Source: Verrucomicrobiota bacterium (lineage in GTDB: Bacteria > Verrucomicrobiota > Verrucomicrobiia > Limisphaerales > Pedosphaeraceae). From it: a stretch of 64,000 bases of DNA. The notes under the pieces were generated by a model. The model made no database searches. It saw nothing but the letters and a program-made list of their open reading frames with translations, and had not been told where the DNA came from. A program made the position numbers and the translations under genes. The stretch's first letter is position 1. Each line of letters starts with the position of its first letter. This document shows positions 1-7,233 of the stretch, piece by piece. Location of the stretch: NCBI GenBank assembly GCA_021325145.1, contig JAJPHR010000049.1, positions 62,001 to 126,000 of the forward strand. Direction: 5' to 3'.

Positions 1-25
1 GGGAATCAAACCGCTGGGTGAAAAA

Positions 26-62
26 GTTAAGGGAAGTTAAAGTAAATTAAGCTAAATTAAAC
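26..62. repeat. AT-rich short direct repeats (GTTAA/ATTAA units)
   Basis: A short AT-rich stretch made of repeated GTTAA and AAATTAA units lies in the 254 bases before tolQ. No reading frame covers it. It could be an upstream promoter element or the remains of a repeat. Nothing else is recognisable in the first 180 bases. Confidence 0.35.
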
Positions 63-184
63 CTGAAAACAAATCGGGCAGACGGGACTGGCGGGGGAGT
101 TTACGGCAAAGCTCCGGCAATTGAAACTTTTTTGAAAAATTATTTTGCATTTTTCACAGGGCTTGTTAAAAATTGCGTCTGACG

Positions 185-213
185 TTGACCAAAGAACGTT
201 CGGGCGCATAATA
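185..213 (+). promoter_or_regulatory. candidate sigma-70-type promoter of the tol operon
   Basis: TTGACC at 185-190 is followed after 16 bases by CATAAT at 207-212 (or, after 17, ATAATA at 208-213). This resembles a vegetative -35/-10 pair about 45 bases before the tolQ start. It is inferred from sequence only. Confidence 0.45.
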
Positions 214-254
214 ATTCCTCACGACCGAGCAAAACGTGGTTTAATCGTGATGGA

Positions 255-986
255 ATGAATGTACCTGTATTTCTAGGCGCAGCAGCCGATAAGTCCAGCC
301 AACTGGAATTGCTTTACGTTTGGGACCAAGCAACTCCCGAGGCCAAGGTCATCATCTTCTGCCTGCTCATTTTCTCCATCGTGGCCTGGTCGGTCATGAT
401 CCAGAAGGCCCTCCAGATGCGCCGGGCCAAGAAGCTCAACCAACACTTCGGCTCGGAATTCAAGACCCAGCCGAGTGTCCTCGGCATCTTTGACCGGCGC
501 TTGCAAGTGGACGGTTGCCCCTTGTTCATGGTTTATCAGGCGGGCAGCCTGGAACTGGATGCGCGATTGAAAAATATTTCGGGCGATGCGCGCAAAAAAT
601 TCGTCTCACTCAAAGGCATGGAACACGTGAAGCGCAGCCTCGAAAACCGGGTCGCCCAGGAATCGCTCAAGCTGGAGTCGGGATTGATCCTGCTCGCGAT
701 TGCCGTCAGCGGCGCGCCGTTCCTTGGGTTGCTGGGCACGGTCTGGGGCGTGATGAGCACGTTTGGGCATATCGCCCAGCAAGGCAACGCCAGCATGGCC
801 GCCATGGCCCCCGGCGTTTCCGCCGCGCTGATCACCACCGTGGCCGGTTTGCTGGTGGCGATACCGTCCATGTTCGGTTACAACTGGCTGGTGCATAACC
901 TGCGCGTGTTGACCGTGGAACTGGACAATTTCGCGCAGGAACTCGTTTCCAAAATGGAAACGGAATATTTGGAGGAAAGGGATTGA
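255..986 (+). CDS. tolQ: TolQ/ExbB-family proton channel subunit
   Basis: Inner-membrane MotA/TolQ/ExbB protein of 243 residues. With TolR it forms the proton-driven motor that energises the TonB/TolA-like transducer and the Tol-Pal system linking the envelope layers. Three hydrophobic segments are visible, at about residues 32-50, 140-165 and 185-208. The second carries the family signature GAPFLGLLGTVWGVM and the third is rich in small residues (AALITTVAGLLVAIP). The length is normal for TolQ. It heads the cluster tolQ-tolR-tonB-like-tolB-pal-pal, which supports TolQ rather than a stand-alone ExbB. A 167-base gap holding a palindromic repeat separates it from tolR. Confidence 0.9.
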   Translation: MNVPVFLGAAADKSSQLELLYVWDQATPEAKVIIFCLLIFSIVAWSVMIQKALQMRRAKKLNQHFGSEFKTQPSVLGIFDRRLQVDGCPLFMVYQAGSLELDARLKNISGDARKKFVSLKGMEHVKRSLENRVAQESLKLESGLILLAIAVSGAPFLGLLGTVWGVMSTFGHIAQQGNASMAAMAPGVSAALITTVAGLLVAIPSMFGYNWLVHNLRVLTVELDNFAQELVSKMETEYLEERD

Positions 987-1009
987 AATGAATTTGACCT
1001 GCCAAATTT

Positions 1010-1081
1010 GTAGCAGCCAACGGGAACAGGCTCTGACTTTTCCGGAAGAGAGATCAGAGCCTCCTTACGTCGGCTGCCACG
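1010..1081. repeat. palindromic intergenic repeat between tolQ and tolR
   Basis: Two nested inverted arms are visible. The inner pair AGGCTCTGA (1028-1036) and TCAGAGCCT (1054-1062) is perfect. The outer pair GTAGCAGCC and GGCTGCCAC differs at one base. The element lies entirely between two genes that should be co-transcribed, so the mRNA can fold into a long hairpin there. It looks like a REP/MITE-type dispersed repeat. Confidence 0.75.
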
Positions 1082-1152
1082 ATTTATTGAATCCGCGCTG
1101 CCCGTCTCTTGTCAGTCTTAATGCTTTTCGGATCGCCTGATGTAGAAGAAAT

Positions 1153-1578
1153 ATGCGCCGTTTTTCACAACGCAATTCGCTGGTGACGCTGAGTGACATC
1201 AATATCACTCCGCTGCTCGATCTGGCGTTCGTGTTGCTGATCATCTTCGTCATCACCACGCCGTTGCTGGAAAAGGGATTGGATCTCCAGTTGCCCTCGG
1301 GTGTCGGAAAGGCAGACGGCAATCAGTTGCAGAAAAAGGACATTCGCACAGTGGAAGTCAGTCCCCAAGGCTACTACGTTCTGGACACCCACCCCATGAA
1401 GCTGGCCCAAATCGGGCAACGGCTGGCGGCAGACTTTCGCAGTAATCCGAATCTGTTGGTTTATATCCGGGCGGACAAGAATGCCCGCGTGGAACTCCTG
1501 ACCGACATTCTCGACCAATGCCGGCAAATCGGCATCACCCGTTTTTCCGTGCGCAGCGACGCCCGCCCGCGACCATGA
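1153..1578 (+). CDS. tolR: TolR/ExbD-family biopolymer transport protein
   Basis: This 141-residue protein has one N-terminal membrane anchor and a periplasmic ExbD/TolR domain. It partners TolQ in the proton channel. The start of the anchor reads SDINITPLLDLAFVLL, and Asp23 is the conserved membrane aspartate that carries protons in this family. The periplasmic part (about 45-140) contains the usual YIRADKNA segment. The stop overlaps the next start (ATGA at 1575-1578), so translation of the transducer gene is probably coupled. A TolR assignment is preferred over ExbD because of the tolB-pal neighbours. Confidence 0.9.
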   Translation: MRRFSQRNSLVTLSDINITPLLDLAFVLLIIFVITTPLLEKGLDLQLPSGVGKADGNQLQKKDIRTVEVSPQGYYVLDTHPMKLAQIGQRLAADFRSNPNLLVYIRADKNARVELLTDILDQCRQIGITRFSVRSDARPRP

Positions 1579-2462
1579 ACCGCTCGCAAAAGAAATGTCT
1601 GATCGTGTCGGCAGCCTTGCATGGGCTGTTGCTGGGGATTGCGTTGTTCGGTTCGGCGCTGATGCCCTCACCGAACCCGCCCCCCTCCCAACCAATCCAA
1701 GTTTTTGATCCCAAAATGGTAACCGACGCGCTTACCACCGGAGGGAGTCCCGCGGCTGTTCCGCCTGCCGCTCCGCCGCCAATGGCCCCGCCCCCTCCCG
1801 AAGTAAGACCGCCCGCGCCAGAGCCAAAACCCGAACCGCCGAAGGTGGAACCACTTAAACCAATCGTGCCGGAGGTCAAACGCCCAGAGCGCGAGGTCGA
1901 GCCGGTCAAAAATCCTAAACCCGAGTTGGCAGGTGATGAACCTGTCAAACCGAAGAAAAAAATTGTTCTCGATGCGAGTGATCTGAAAGAAATCAGGCAT
2001 TCACCCAGCCAAACGCGGAGCACTGAAGCAGCGGATTCAAAAGCTCGCGTGGATGCGGAGAAGCGAAAGCGCCTCGCAGAGCAAGTAAGCCAATCGCTGA
2101 CGAGTTTGCGAACCGGCTTGTCTTCGCCCACTGCCTTGGTCTTGCCAGGTCCAGGCGACGGCGGTCCGTTGATGGCAAACTATCGCGATATCGTCGCCGC
2201 GAGATATACCGCTGCCTGGACACCTCCCGCCGACTTGGATGACGAAACCGCTACTGTGATTGCGAATGTGACGATTGATCAATTTGGCAACGTCGTAAAT
2301 GCCCACATTACCAAGCGCTCCGGCAATTCAGGCATGGACAAATCGATTCAAAACACTCTGGAAAGCGTAACCTTTATCACTCCTTTCCCTGCGGGAGCAA
2401 AGGAGTCGCAACGGACATACAACATCAAATTCAACCTCCAAGCCAAACGCTCAGTCGGATGA
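1575..2462 (+). CDS. TonB/TolA-like periplasm-spanning energy transducer
   Basis: I start this gene at the ATG at 1575, which overlaps the tolR stop. The longer upstream frame lacks a sensible N-terminus. The 295-residue product has a short cytoplasmic N-terminus, one membrane anchor (about 10-30), a long proline- and lysine-rich stretch (about 40-125) that could span the periplasm, and a C-terminal TonB/TolA-type alpha-beta domain (about 215-290, with VTIDQFGNVVNAHI). Position and architecture fit TolA, while the proline-rich linker is more TonB-like. It ends in an ATGA overlap with tolB. Confidence 0.8.
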   Translation: MNRSQKKCLIVSAALHGLLLGIALFGSALMPSPNPPPSQPIQVFDPKMVTDALTTGGSPAAVPPAAPPPMAPPPPEVRPPAPEPKPEPPKVEPLKPIVPEVKRPEREVEPVKNPKPELAGDEPVKPKKKIVLDASDLKEIRHSPSQTRSTEAADSKARVDAEKRKRLAEQVSQSLTSLRTGLSSPTALVLPGPGDGGPLMANYRDIVAARYTAAWTPPADLDDETATVIANVTIDQFGNVVNAHITKRSGNSGMDKSIQNTLESVTFITPFPAGAKESQRTYNIKFNLQAKRSVG

Positions 2463-3730
2463 AATATCACGCCACATTTTTAGCGCCAACCTCGGCTACT
2501 TGCTCACCCGTCCGTCTCATCCTCACCCTGTTTCTATGCGGGCTCGGCTTAGCAAAGCTGAGCGCCCAGGATGACACTATTTCGATCAGTCGTACGGCCA
2601 ATTTTCTCGGCCAAACCAAGCCCATTCCCATCTGTATCAGCGGCTTCTCTGGAGAGGTTGCGAGCGTGCTCAAGTTCGATCTTGCCGTCATGGGATTTAT
2701 CGACGTGCCGCTTGACGCTGCTCAATACATCCTCTCCGGCAGCAACAATGGAAATGTCCAGGGTCAATTAAGTCTGGGCCGCACAGTTTCAAAGTCCAAC
2801 GCCGGTGGCACTATTACCGGCGAGGTTTCTCCCAAATCCGTCCTGTTCTCCAAATCCTACAGCGGCGCGTCAATCCGCGCCCAGGCGCATCGTTTGGCCG
2901 ATGACATTGTCCTCAAAATCACAGGCGTCAATGGTATCGCGGAAACCCGGATTGCCTTCAAGGTGGACACCGGCCCAACGAGCGAGATTTACATCGCGGA
3001 TTTCGATGGGCACAACCCGCAGGCGGTCACGCACGACCACACCATCGTGGCCGCGCCTTGTTGGGTGCCGGGTCATTTCGCGCTTTATTACACTTCGTAC
3101 AAATCGGGGACGCCGAACATTTTCTTCCAAAACCTGTCCAGCGGCGAGCGCAACAACTTTGCCCATTACGGCGGCATGAACAGCAGCGCCGCCGTCTCGC
3201 CGGACGGCCGGAAAGTGGCGATGATCCTCAGCAAGACCGGCAGCCCGGATGTTTATGTCTGCGATGCCGATGGCGGCAACCTCAAGCAGTTGACGAAGAC
3301 CCGCGAGGACGAATCCTCGCCCTGCTGGTCGCCGGATGGCCGTTGGATTTGCTTTGCCTCCAAGATCAATGAGCGGCGCGCCTTGTACAAGGTGTCCGTC
3401 GATGGCGGCGAGCCGATCCGGATCCCCACGTCCGGCGTGGCCAGCCCGTCCGAGCCCGATTGGTCGCCGGACGGCAAGTGGATCGCTTTTACCGCCCAAA
3501 TGGGCGGATTCGAGATTTGCGTCGTTCCGGCGCAGGGAGGGACCGCAACGCCACTGGTATCCGGCGAAGATCCGAGTTGGGCGCCGAATTCCCGGACGTT
3601 GGTTTACGCGCGGCGCAATGGAGGAAATCGCGTGCTCTCTTTGCTTGACGTGCCCACCAAACAATACAAGGATGCTTCCCGAGTTTCGGGAAGCGCCGCC
3701 AGCAACTCACAACCCAGTTGGGCCAGATAG
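2459..3730 (+). CDS. tolB: TolB periplasmic beta-propeller protein
   Basis: This 423-residue exported protein of the Tol-Pal system would bind Pal and shuttle between it and the TolA-like protein. The N-terminus has a rather long pre-segment before the hydrophobic stretch (about 17-35, ending near LSAQ). A TolB_N-type domain follows (about 38-160), then a six-bladed-type propeller with repeated WSPDG motifs (AVSPDGRKVA, CWSPDGRWIC, DWSPDGKWIA). Length and order match TolB. The long N-terminus may mean that the true start is slightly downstream, but the ATGA overlap with the preceding gene favours this one. Confidence 0.9.
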   Translation: MKYHATFLAPTSATCSPVRLILTLFLCGLGLAKLSAQDDTISISRTANFLGQTKPIPICISGFSGEVASVLKFDLAVMGFIDVPLDAAQYILSGSNNGNVQGQLSLGRTVSKSNAGGTITGEVSPKSVLFSKSYSGASIRAQAHRLADDIVLKITGVNGIAETRIAFKVDTGPTSEIYIADFDGHNPQAVTHDHTIVAAPCWVPGHFALYYTSYKSGTPNIFFQNLSSGERNNFAHYGGMNSSAAVSPDGRKVAMILSKTGSPDVYVCDADGGNLKQLTKTREDESSPCWSPDGRWICFASKINERRALYKVSVDGGEPIRIPTSGVASPSEPDWSPDGKWIAFTAQMGGFEICVVPAQGGTATPLVSGEDPSWAPNSRTLVYARRNGGNRVLSLLDVPTKQYKDASRVSGSAASNSQPSWAR

Positions 3731-3754
3731 GCCTTCTCAAACCACAACATAACT

Positions 3755-4372
3755 ATGAAACTCACGACATTCTCGAACCTGGTCATGGGCTCAGCCCTGA
3801 TCCTCGCCGCGACCGGCTGCCATCACAACCCGAGCAACGTAATGCACATCCCCAACGGCCCCAAACCCATTGTGCGCCGGGATGATAATCCCGCTTTTGA
3901 AACCGTTCAGCCGGTGAACCCGCCCTATCAGGACGTTGCCAGCAGCACCAACGGTATCCCGCCCACCACCGGCCATCCCTCGTCGGACTGGGACAAAGTC
4001 CCGGGCATTCTTCAAGGCCAAACGGTCTATTTCGATTACGACCAGTCGGCCGTCAGGGCGACGGAAGAATTCAAGCTCGACGAAGTGGCGAACTATCTAA
4101 AGAGCAATCCCACGCATGCCGTACTCGTGGAGGGCAATTGCGACGAGCGGGGCACGGAAGAATACAATCGCTCCCTCGGCGAACGGCGTTCGCTGGCCAG
4201 CCGTGAGCAGTTGGTCCGCCTGGGAATCGATCCCAGCCGTATTGACACCATCACTTACGGCGAGGACAAGCCGGCAGCTACGGGCCACGACGAAGCCGCC
4301 TGGTCGAAAAACCGGCGCGATGACTTTGTGGTGTTGGTGCCGAAAAACAACCGGGTGGCCTTGGCACAATAA
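3755..4372 (+). CDS. pal: Pal-type OmpA-family lipoprotein, copy 1
   Basis: Peptidoglycan-associated outer-membrane lipoprotein of 205 residues. A signal peptide ends in the lipobox LAATGC (Cys22). A flexible linker follows, and the C-terminal OmpA domain (about 90-198) carries TVYFDYDQSAV and the peptidoglycan-binding core NCDERGTEEYNRSLGERR. It lies 24 bases after tolB. A second, very similar gene follows directly, with the upstream DNA and signal peptide also conserved, so the pair arose by tandem duplication. No Shine-Dalgarno sequence is obvious. Confidence 0.9.
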   Translation: MKLTTFSNLVMGSALILAATGCHHNPSNVMHIPNGPKPIVRRDDNPAFETVQPVNPPYQDVASSTNGIPPTTGHPSSDWDKVPGILQGQTVYFDYDQSAVRATEEFKLDEVANYLKSNPTHAVLVEGNCDERGTEEYNRSLGERRSLASREQLVRLGIDPSRIDTITYGEDKPAATGHDEAAWSKNRRDDFVVLVPKNNRVALAQ

Positions 4373-4415
4373 ATTAAATCTTAGGCCAGACAGCCTTTCA
4401 AAACCATAACAAGCA

Positions 4416-5012
4416 ATGAAACTAACAAAACTCTCGAACCTGATCATGTTGGGCCTCGCGTTGACTTTCGTCTCGGCGGGCTGCAAAAAACGCCCGACCG
4501 GCGTGACGAATTTACCGGGGCAAGGCCGGACAAGACCCGGTGATACGGCCGGCATGAACGGCCTCGACCAGGGAAACGGCATAAAGCCATTTGATCCCTC
4601 CATGGTCAAGGACGGCGGCCTGGCGCCCAATGCAGCGGGCAGTCACGATGGCTGGAAGAATGATCCCGATGCCCTGAAAGCCCAGACCGTCTACTTTGAC
4701 TTCGACAAATCCGCCGTCAAATCCAGCGAGCAACCCAAGCTGGACGAAGTGGCCAATTACCTCCGGAGCAATCCGAACGCGGCCGTTCGCGTGGAAGGCA
4801 ATTGCGACGAGCGCGGGACGGAAGAATACAATCGCTCCCTCGGCGAACGCCGCGCCCTGGCTGCGCGGGAAGTCCTCGTCCGTTTGGGCGTTGATCCGTC
4901 GCGGGTCGATACCGTCACTTACGGCGAAGATAAACCGGCTGTGCCCGGCCACGATGAATCCGCGTGGTCGAAGAACCGGCGCGATGATTTTATTGTGCTG
5001 ACGCCTCCGTGA
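4416..5012 (+). CDS. Pal-type OmpA-family lipoprotein, copy 2
   Basis: This 198-residue lipoprotein is paralogous to the preceding pal. The lipobox is SAGC (Cys23). The OmpA domain (about 85-198) shares long identical runs with copy 1, including NCDERGTEEYNRSLGERR and YGEDKPA. The linker between lipobox and OmpA domain has diverged, which suggests the two proteins differ in reach or partner rather than in peptidoglycan binding. It ends the tol cluster. A hairpin follows the stop. Confidence 0.88.
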   Translation: MKLTKLSNLIMLGLALTFVSAGCKKRPTGVTNLPGQGRTRPGDTAGMNGLDQGNGIKPFDPSMVKDGGLAPNAAGSHDGWKNDPDALKAQTVYFDFDKSAVKSSEQPKLDEVANYLRSNPNAAVRVEGNCDERGTEEYNRSLGERRALAAREVLVRLGVDPSRVDTVTYGEDKPAVPGHDESAWSKNRRDDFIVLTPP

Positions 5013-5022
5013 TCTTTTTAAT

Positions 5023-5076
5023 GTTTGGGAAGCGATGCAGCGGTTGTCCGCCTGGCCGTGCGGCGCGTTCCCAAAC
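5023..5076. terminator. hairpin after the tol-pal cluster
   Basis: GTTTGGGAA (5023-5031) and TTCCCAAAC (5068-5076) are perfect inverted arms around a GC-rich loop, 10 bases after the second pal stop. There is no downstream T-run, so it may be a REP-type palindrome that also ends transcription. The rest of the 215-base gap before tatA holds no gene. Confidence 0.45.
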
Positions 5077-5227
5077 TGCCGGGGTGAGTTCTGACAATAC
5101 CGGGCTGAATTTTCGCCTGATGTCCGTACTCCTTCCGGGACAATCGGATACAGAAGGTTTCGGGCGACGTTTTTGTAGCTTTACTATTGATTTACCATGG
5201 GGTATTCTTGGTAAGAATTAATTATTT

Positions 5228-5527
5228 ATGAATATCATGTTGGGCATGTTAGGTCTTAGCGGCAGTGAAATCTTCCTGATTCTCGCCGTGGTGTTGATTT
5301 TGTTCGGCGCCAAGAAGCTCCCGGAATTGGCAAGAGGACTGGGCCAGGGCATCAAGGAATTCAAGAAAGCGACAAGCGAGGTAACCAGCGAAATGCACAA
5401 TGCGATGGAAGACAATCCGGCTCCCCGGCGCATCGCTCCCACGCCGGCCCCCACCGTTGAAGCCGAACGCGCTGTTCCGCAATCCACTGTGCCTGCTCCC
5501 ACTCCCGCTCCCAGCCAAAAGGCCTGA
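5228..5527 (+). CDS. tatA: TatA/TatE-type twin-arginine translocase subunit
   Basis: This 99-residue membrane protein forms the pore-like element that lets folded Tat substrates cross the inner membrane with TatC. It has a short N-terminus, one membrane helix (about 12-28, [15 protein letters not shown]), the hinge [14 protein letters not shown], an amphipathic helix, and a proline/alanine-rich C-terminal tail. Only one TatA/B-like gene is present here. It may serve both roles, as in minimal Tat systems, or a tatB may lie elsewhere. tatC follows 20 bases downstream. A second in-frame ATG at 5237 is an equally good start, since neither has a clear ribosome binding site. Confidence 0.9.
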   Translation: MNIMLGMLGLSGSEIFLILAVVLILFGAKKLPELARGLGQGIKEFKKATSEVTSEMHNAMEDNPAPRRIAPTPAPTVEAERAVPQSTVPAPTPAPSQKA

Positions 5528-5547
5528 TCGGCTGACGGTTTCTCCCA

Positions 5548-6585
5548 ATGGCTAATGAGCCCGAAGAGGGTCGTTCCCCCGAGGAAGAAGAAGAGGGCGG
5601 GCCGGTTAAATCCTTCCTTGAGCATCTCGAAGATCTCCGCTGGACACTGATCAAAAGTGGCGCCGCGGTGACGGTAGCTGTTCTCATATGCCTTGTGGGC
5701 GGCAACTACGTGGTCGAGGTCCTTCTTTGGCCCTTGCAGCGAGCCAGCGTCCCATACCGCGGCACCAATGAGGTTGTTACCGTCTCGGCTGGTACAAACC
5801 ACCTCGGGACTTTTGAGTTGAATGGGCAGCAGCAGGAACTCCTGCATTTGGGTACAAATCGCTTCTACGCATTTCAACTCCAGCCGGTGCCCATCACGGT
5901 CGGCAACACCCAGGTCATGGTGCTGGCGTTGGCGCCCGATCCGAATGTGGACGCCGCCAGGGCCGCCCAACGCGTCATTGCGGAGATTTCCGTTTTGAGC
6001 CCGGCGGCGGCATTCATGACCGCTTTCCACGTGGCGATCTACGCGGGTATCGCGCTCGCCTCACCTTTCATCTTTTATTTCGTTGCCCAATTCGTATTTC
6101 CAGCGCTCAAGATGAATGAAAAGCGGTACATCTACCGCGGCTTGGGTTTTGGTTTGGGGCTTTTCATTATCGGCGTATGCTTTTGCTATTTCGCCCTCCT
6201 GCCCGTATCGCTGGCTGCTGCCCAAAAATATTCGCAGTGGCTCGGCTTTTCCTCCTCGTTGTGGCGAGCCGATGAATACATCGGGTTTGTGTGCAAATTC
6301 ATGCTCGGGATGGGCCTGGGTTTCGAGATGCCGGTCGTTCTGCTTGTGCTCGTGAAACTGGGCATTCTGAACTACCGGATACTCGCCAAGGCGCGCCCCT
6401 ACATGATTGTCATCAACCTCGTACTCGGCGCGGTCCTCACCACGCCCGAGGTCCTCACCCAGGTTCTAATGGCCGTCCCCTTGCAATTGCTTTACGAAGT
6501 CACCGTTTGGGTCGCTTGGTATTGGGAACGCCAGGAACGTAAACGTGAAGCAGCTCAGGGCGTTGCCGAGCCAATGGGCGGATGA
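5548..6585 (+). CDS. tatC: TatC twin-arginine translocase receptor with enlarged periplasmic loop
   Basis: TatC recognises twin-arginine signal peptides. The protein begins with an acidic tail (EEGRSPEEEEEGG), followed by the conserved FLEHLEDLRW segment and membrane helix 1 (about 34-55). The later helices match TatC, with FPALKMNEKR in the cytoplasmic loop and LTTPEVLTQ near the end. At 345 residues it is about 90 longer than typical bacterial TatC. The extra length lies between helices 1 and 2 (about residues 57-150), normally a short periplasmic loop. Tat clients probably include the DUF1501 protein at 10332-11843. Confidence 0.9.
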   Translation: MANEPEEGRSPEEEEEGGPVKSFLEHLEDLRWTLIKSGAAVTVAVLICLVGGNYVVEVLLWPLQRASVPYRGTNEVVTVSAGTNHLGTFELNGQQQELLHLGTNRFYAFQLQPVPITVGNTQVMVLALAPDPNVDAARAAQRVIAEISVLSPAAAFMTAFHVAIYAGIALASPFIFYFVAQFVFPALKMNEKRYIYRGLGFGLGLFIIGVCFCYFALLPVSLAAAQKYSQWLGFSSSLWRADEYIGFVCKFMLGMGLGFEMPVVLLVLVKLGILNYRILAKARPYMIVINLVLGAVLTTPEVLTQVLMAVPLQLLYEVTVWVAWYWERQERKREAAQGVAEPMGG

Positions 6586-6604
6586 TCGGTATTAATTCTT
6601 GGGC

Positions 6605-7048
6605 TCACCCGCGTTCCTGCAATTCTGGAAAAAACTCCTCCGCCAGAATATACCCCACGCAATTGGCCGCCCCGCAACGGCACGGATGTTCCCGATAATC
6701 GGTCAAATCGTAATTGTAATTGAACGTCAGCTCTTCACCCGCGCGAATGTCCCGCAAGGCCACGATCCAAATCCGGCCTGCCTCCTCCTGCGCCTCGCAA
6801 TTCGGCGCGCAACTGTGATTTAGCAGCCGCGCCGGATTCCAATCCACATTTCCGTCCAGATCGAACTCATCGTCCAGTGTGAAAATATAAGGATTCTCCA
6901 ATTCGCACTGACGCAGGGATTCCTGCTTGCCGATCTTCCTGCCCACGTATTCGACCACCTGGCTTCCCGCCGCGATGTCACGCGTCGCAAACCCGCCGGT
7001 GCCGTGAATCAGCGAGTCTCTGAAAGTGATGTTCTGATGCATTTCCAT
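6605..7048 (-). CDS. SET-domain protein (putative lysine methyltransferase)
   Basis: A compact bacterial SET protein, about 147 residues from the chosen ATG. Visible SET motifs are GTGGFATRDIAAG at the N-terminal side, NPARLLNHSCAPNC (the S-adenosylmethionine-binding pseudoknot motif) and GEELTFNYNYD. A short post-SET cysteine cluster follows (CRCGAANCVG). This suggests a protein-lysine methyltransferase, but the substrate is unknown. The frame stays open to a GTG at 7078. The ATGs at 7048 and 7042 are more likely starts because the SET domain begins just after them. The gene converges on tatC. Confidence 0.82.
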   Translation of the reverse strand: MEMHQNITFRDSLIHGTGGFATRDIAAGSQVVEYVGRKIGKQESLRQCELENPYIFTLDDEFDLDGNVDWNPARLLNHSCAPNCEAQEEAGRIWIVALRDIRAGEELTFNYNYDLTDYREHPCRCGAANCVGYILAEEFFPELQERG

Positions 7049-7233
7049 GCCGCGCTCATTAGAGCATGGCTGCGGCACTCTCAGTCAAGACTCCGTTGCG
7101 CTGCTGAAGCGTTCGAGGCGCAGGAAGATTTATAAACAAGCACCCTTCCCCTCGGATGGCTGGCATTCGGCGTGACAGCCGGTTCAGAAATCTCTAAGCT
7201 GCAAGTTGAAGTGATAACAAAGGCGAGGCCATC

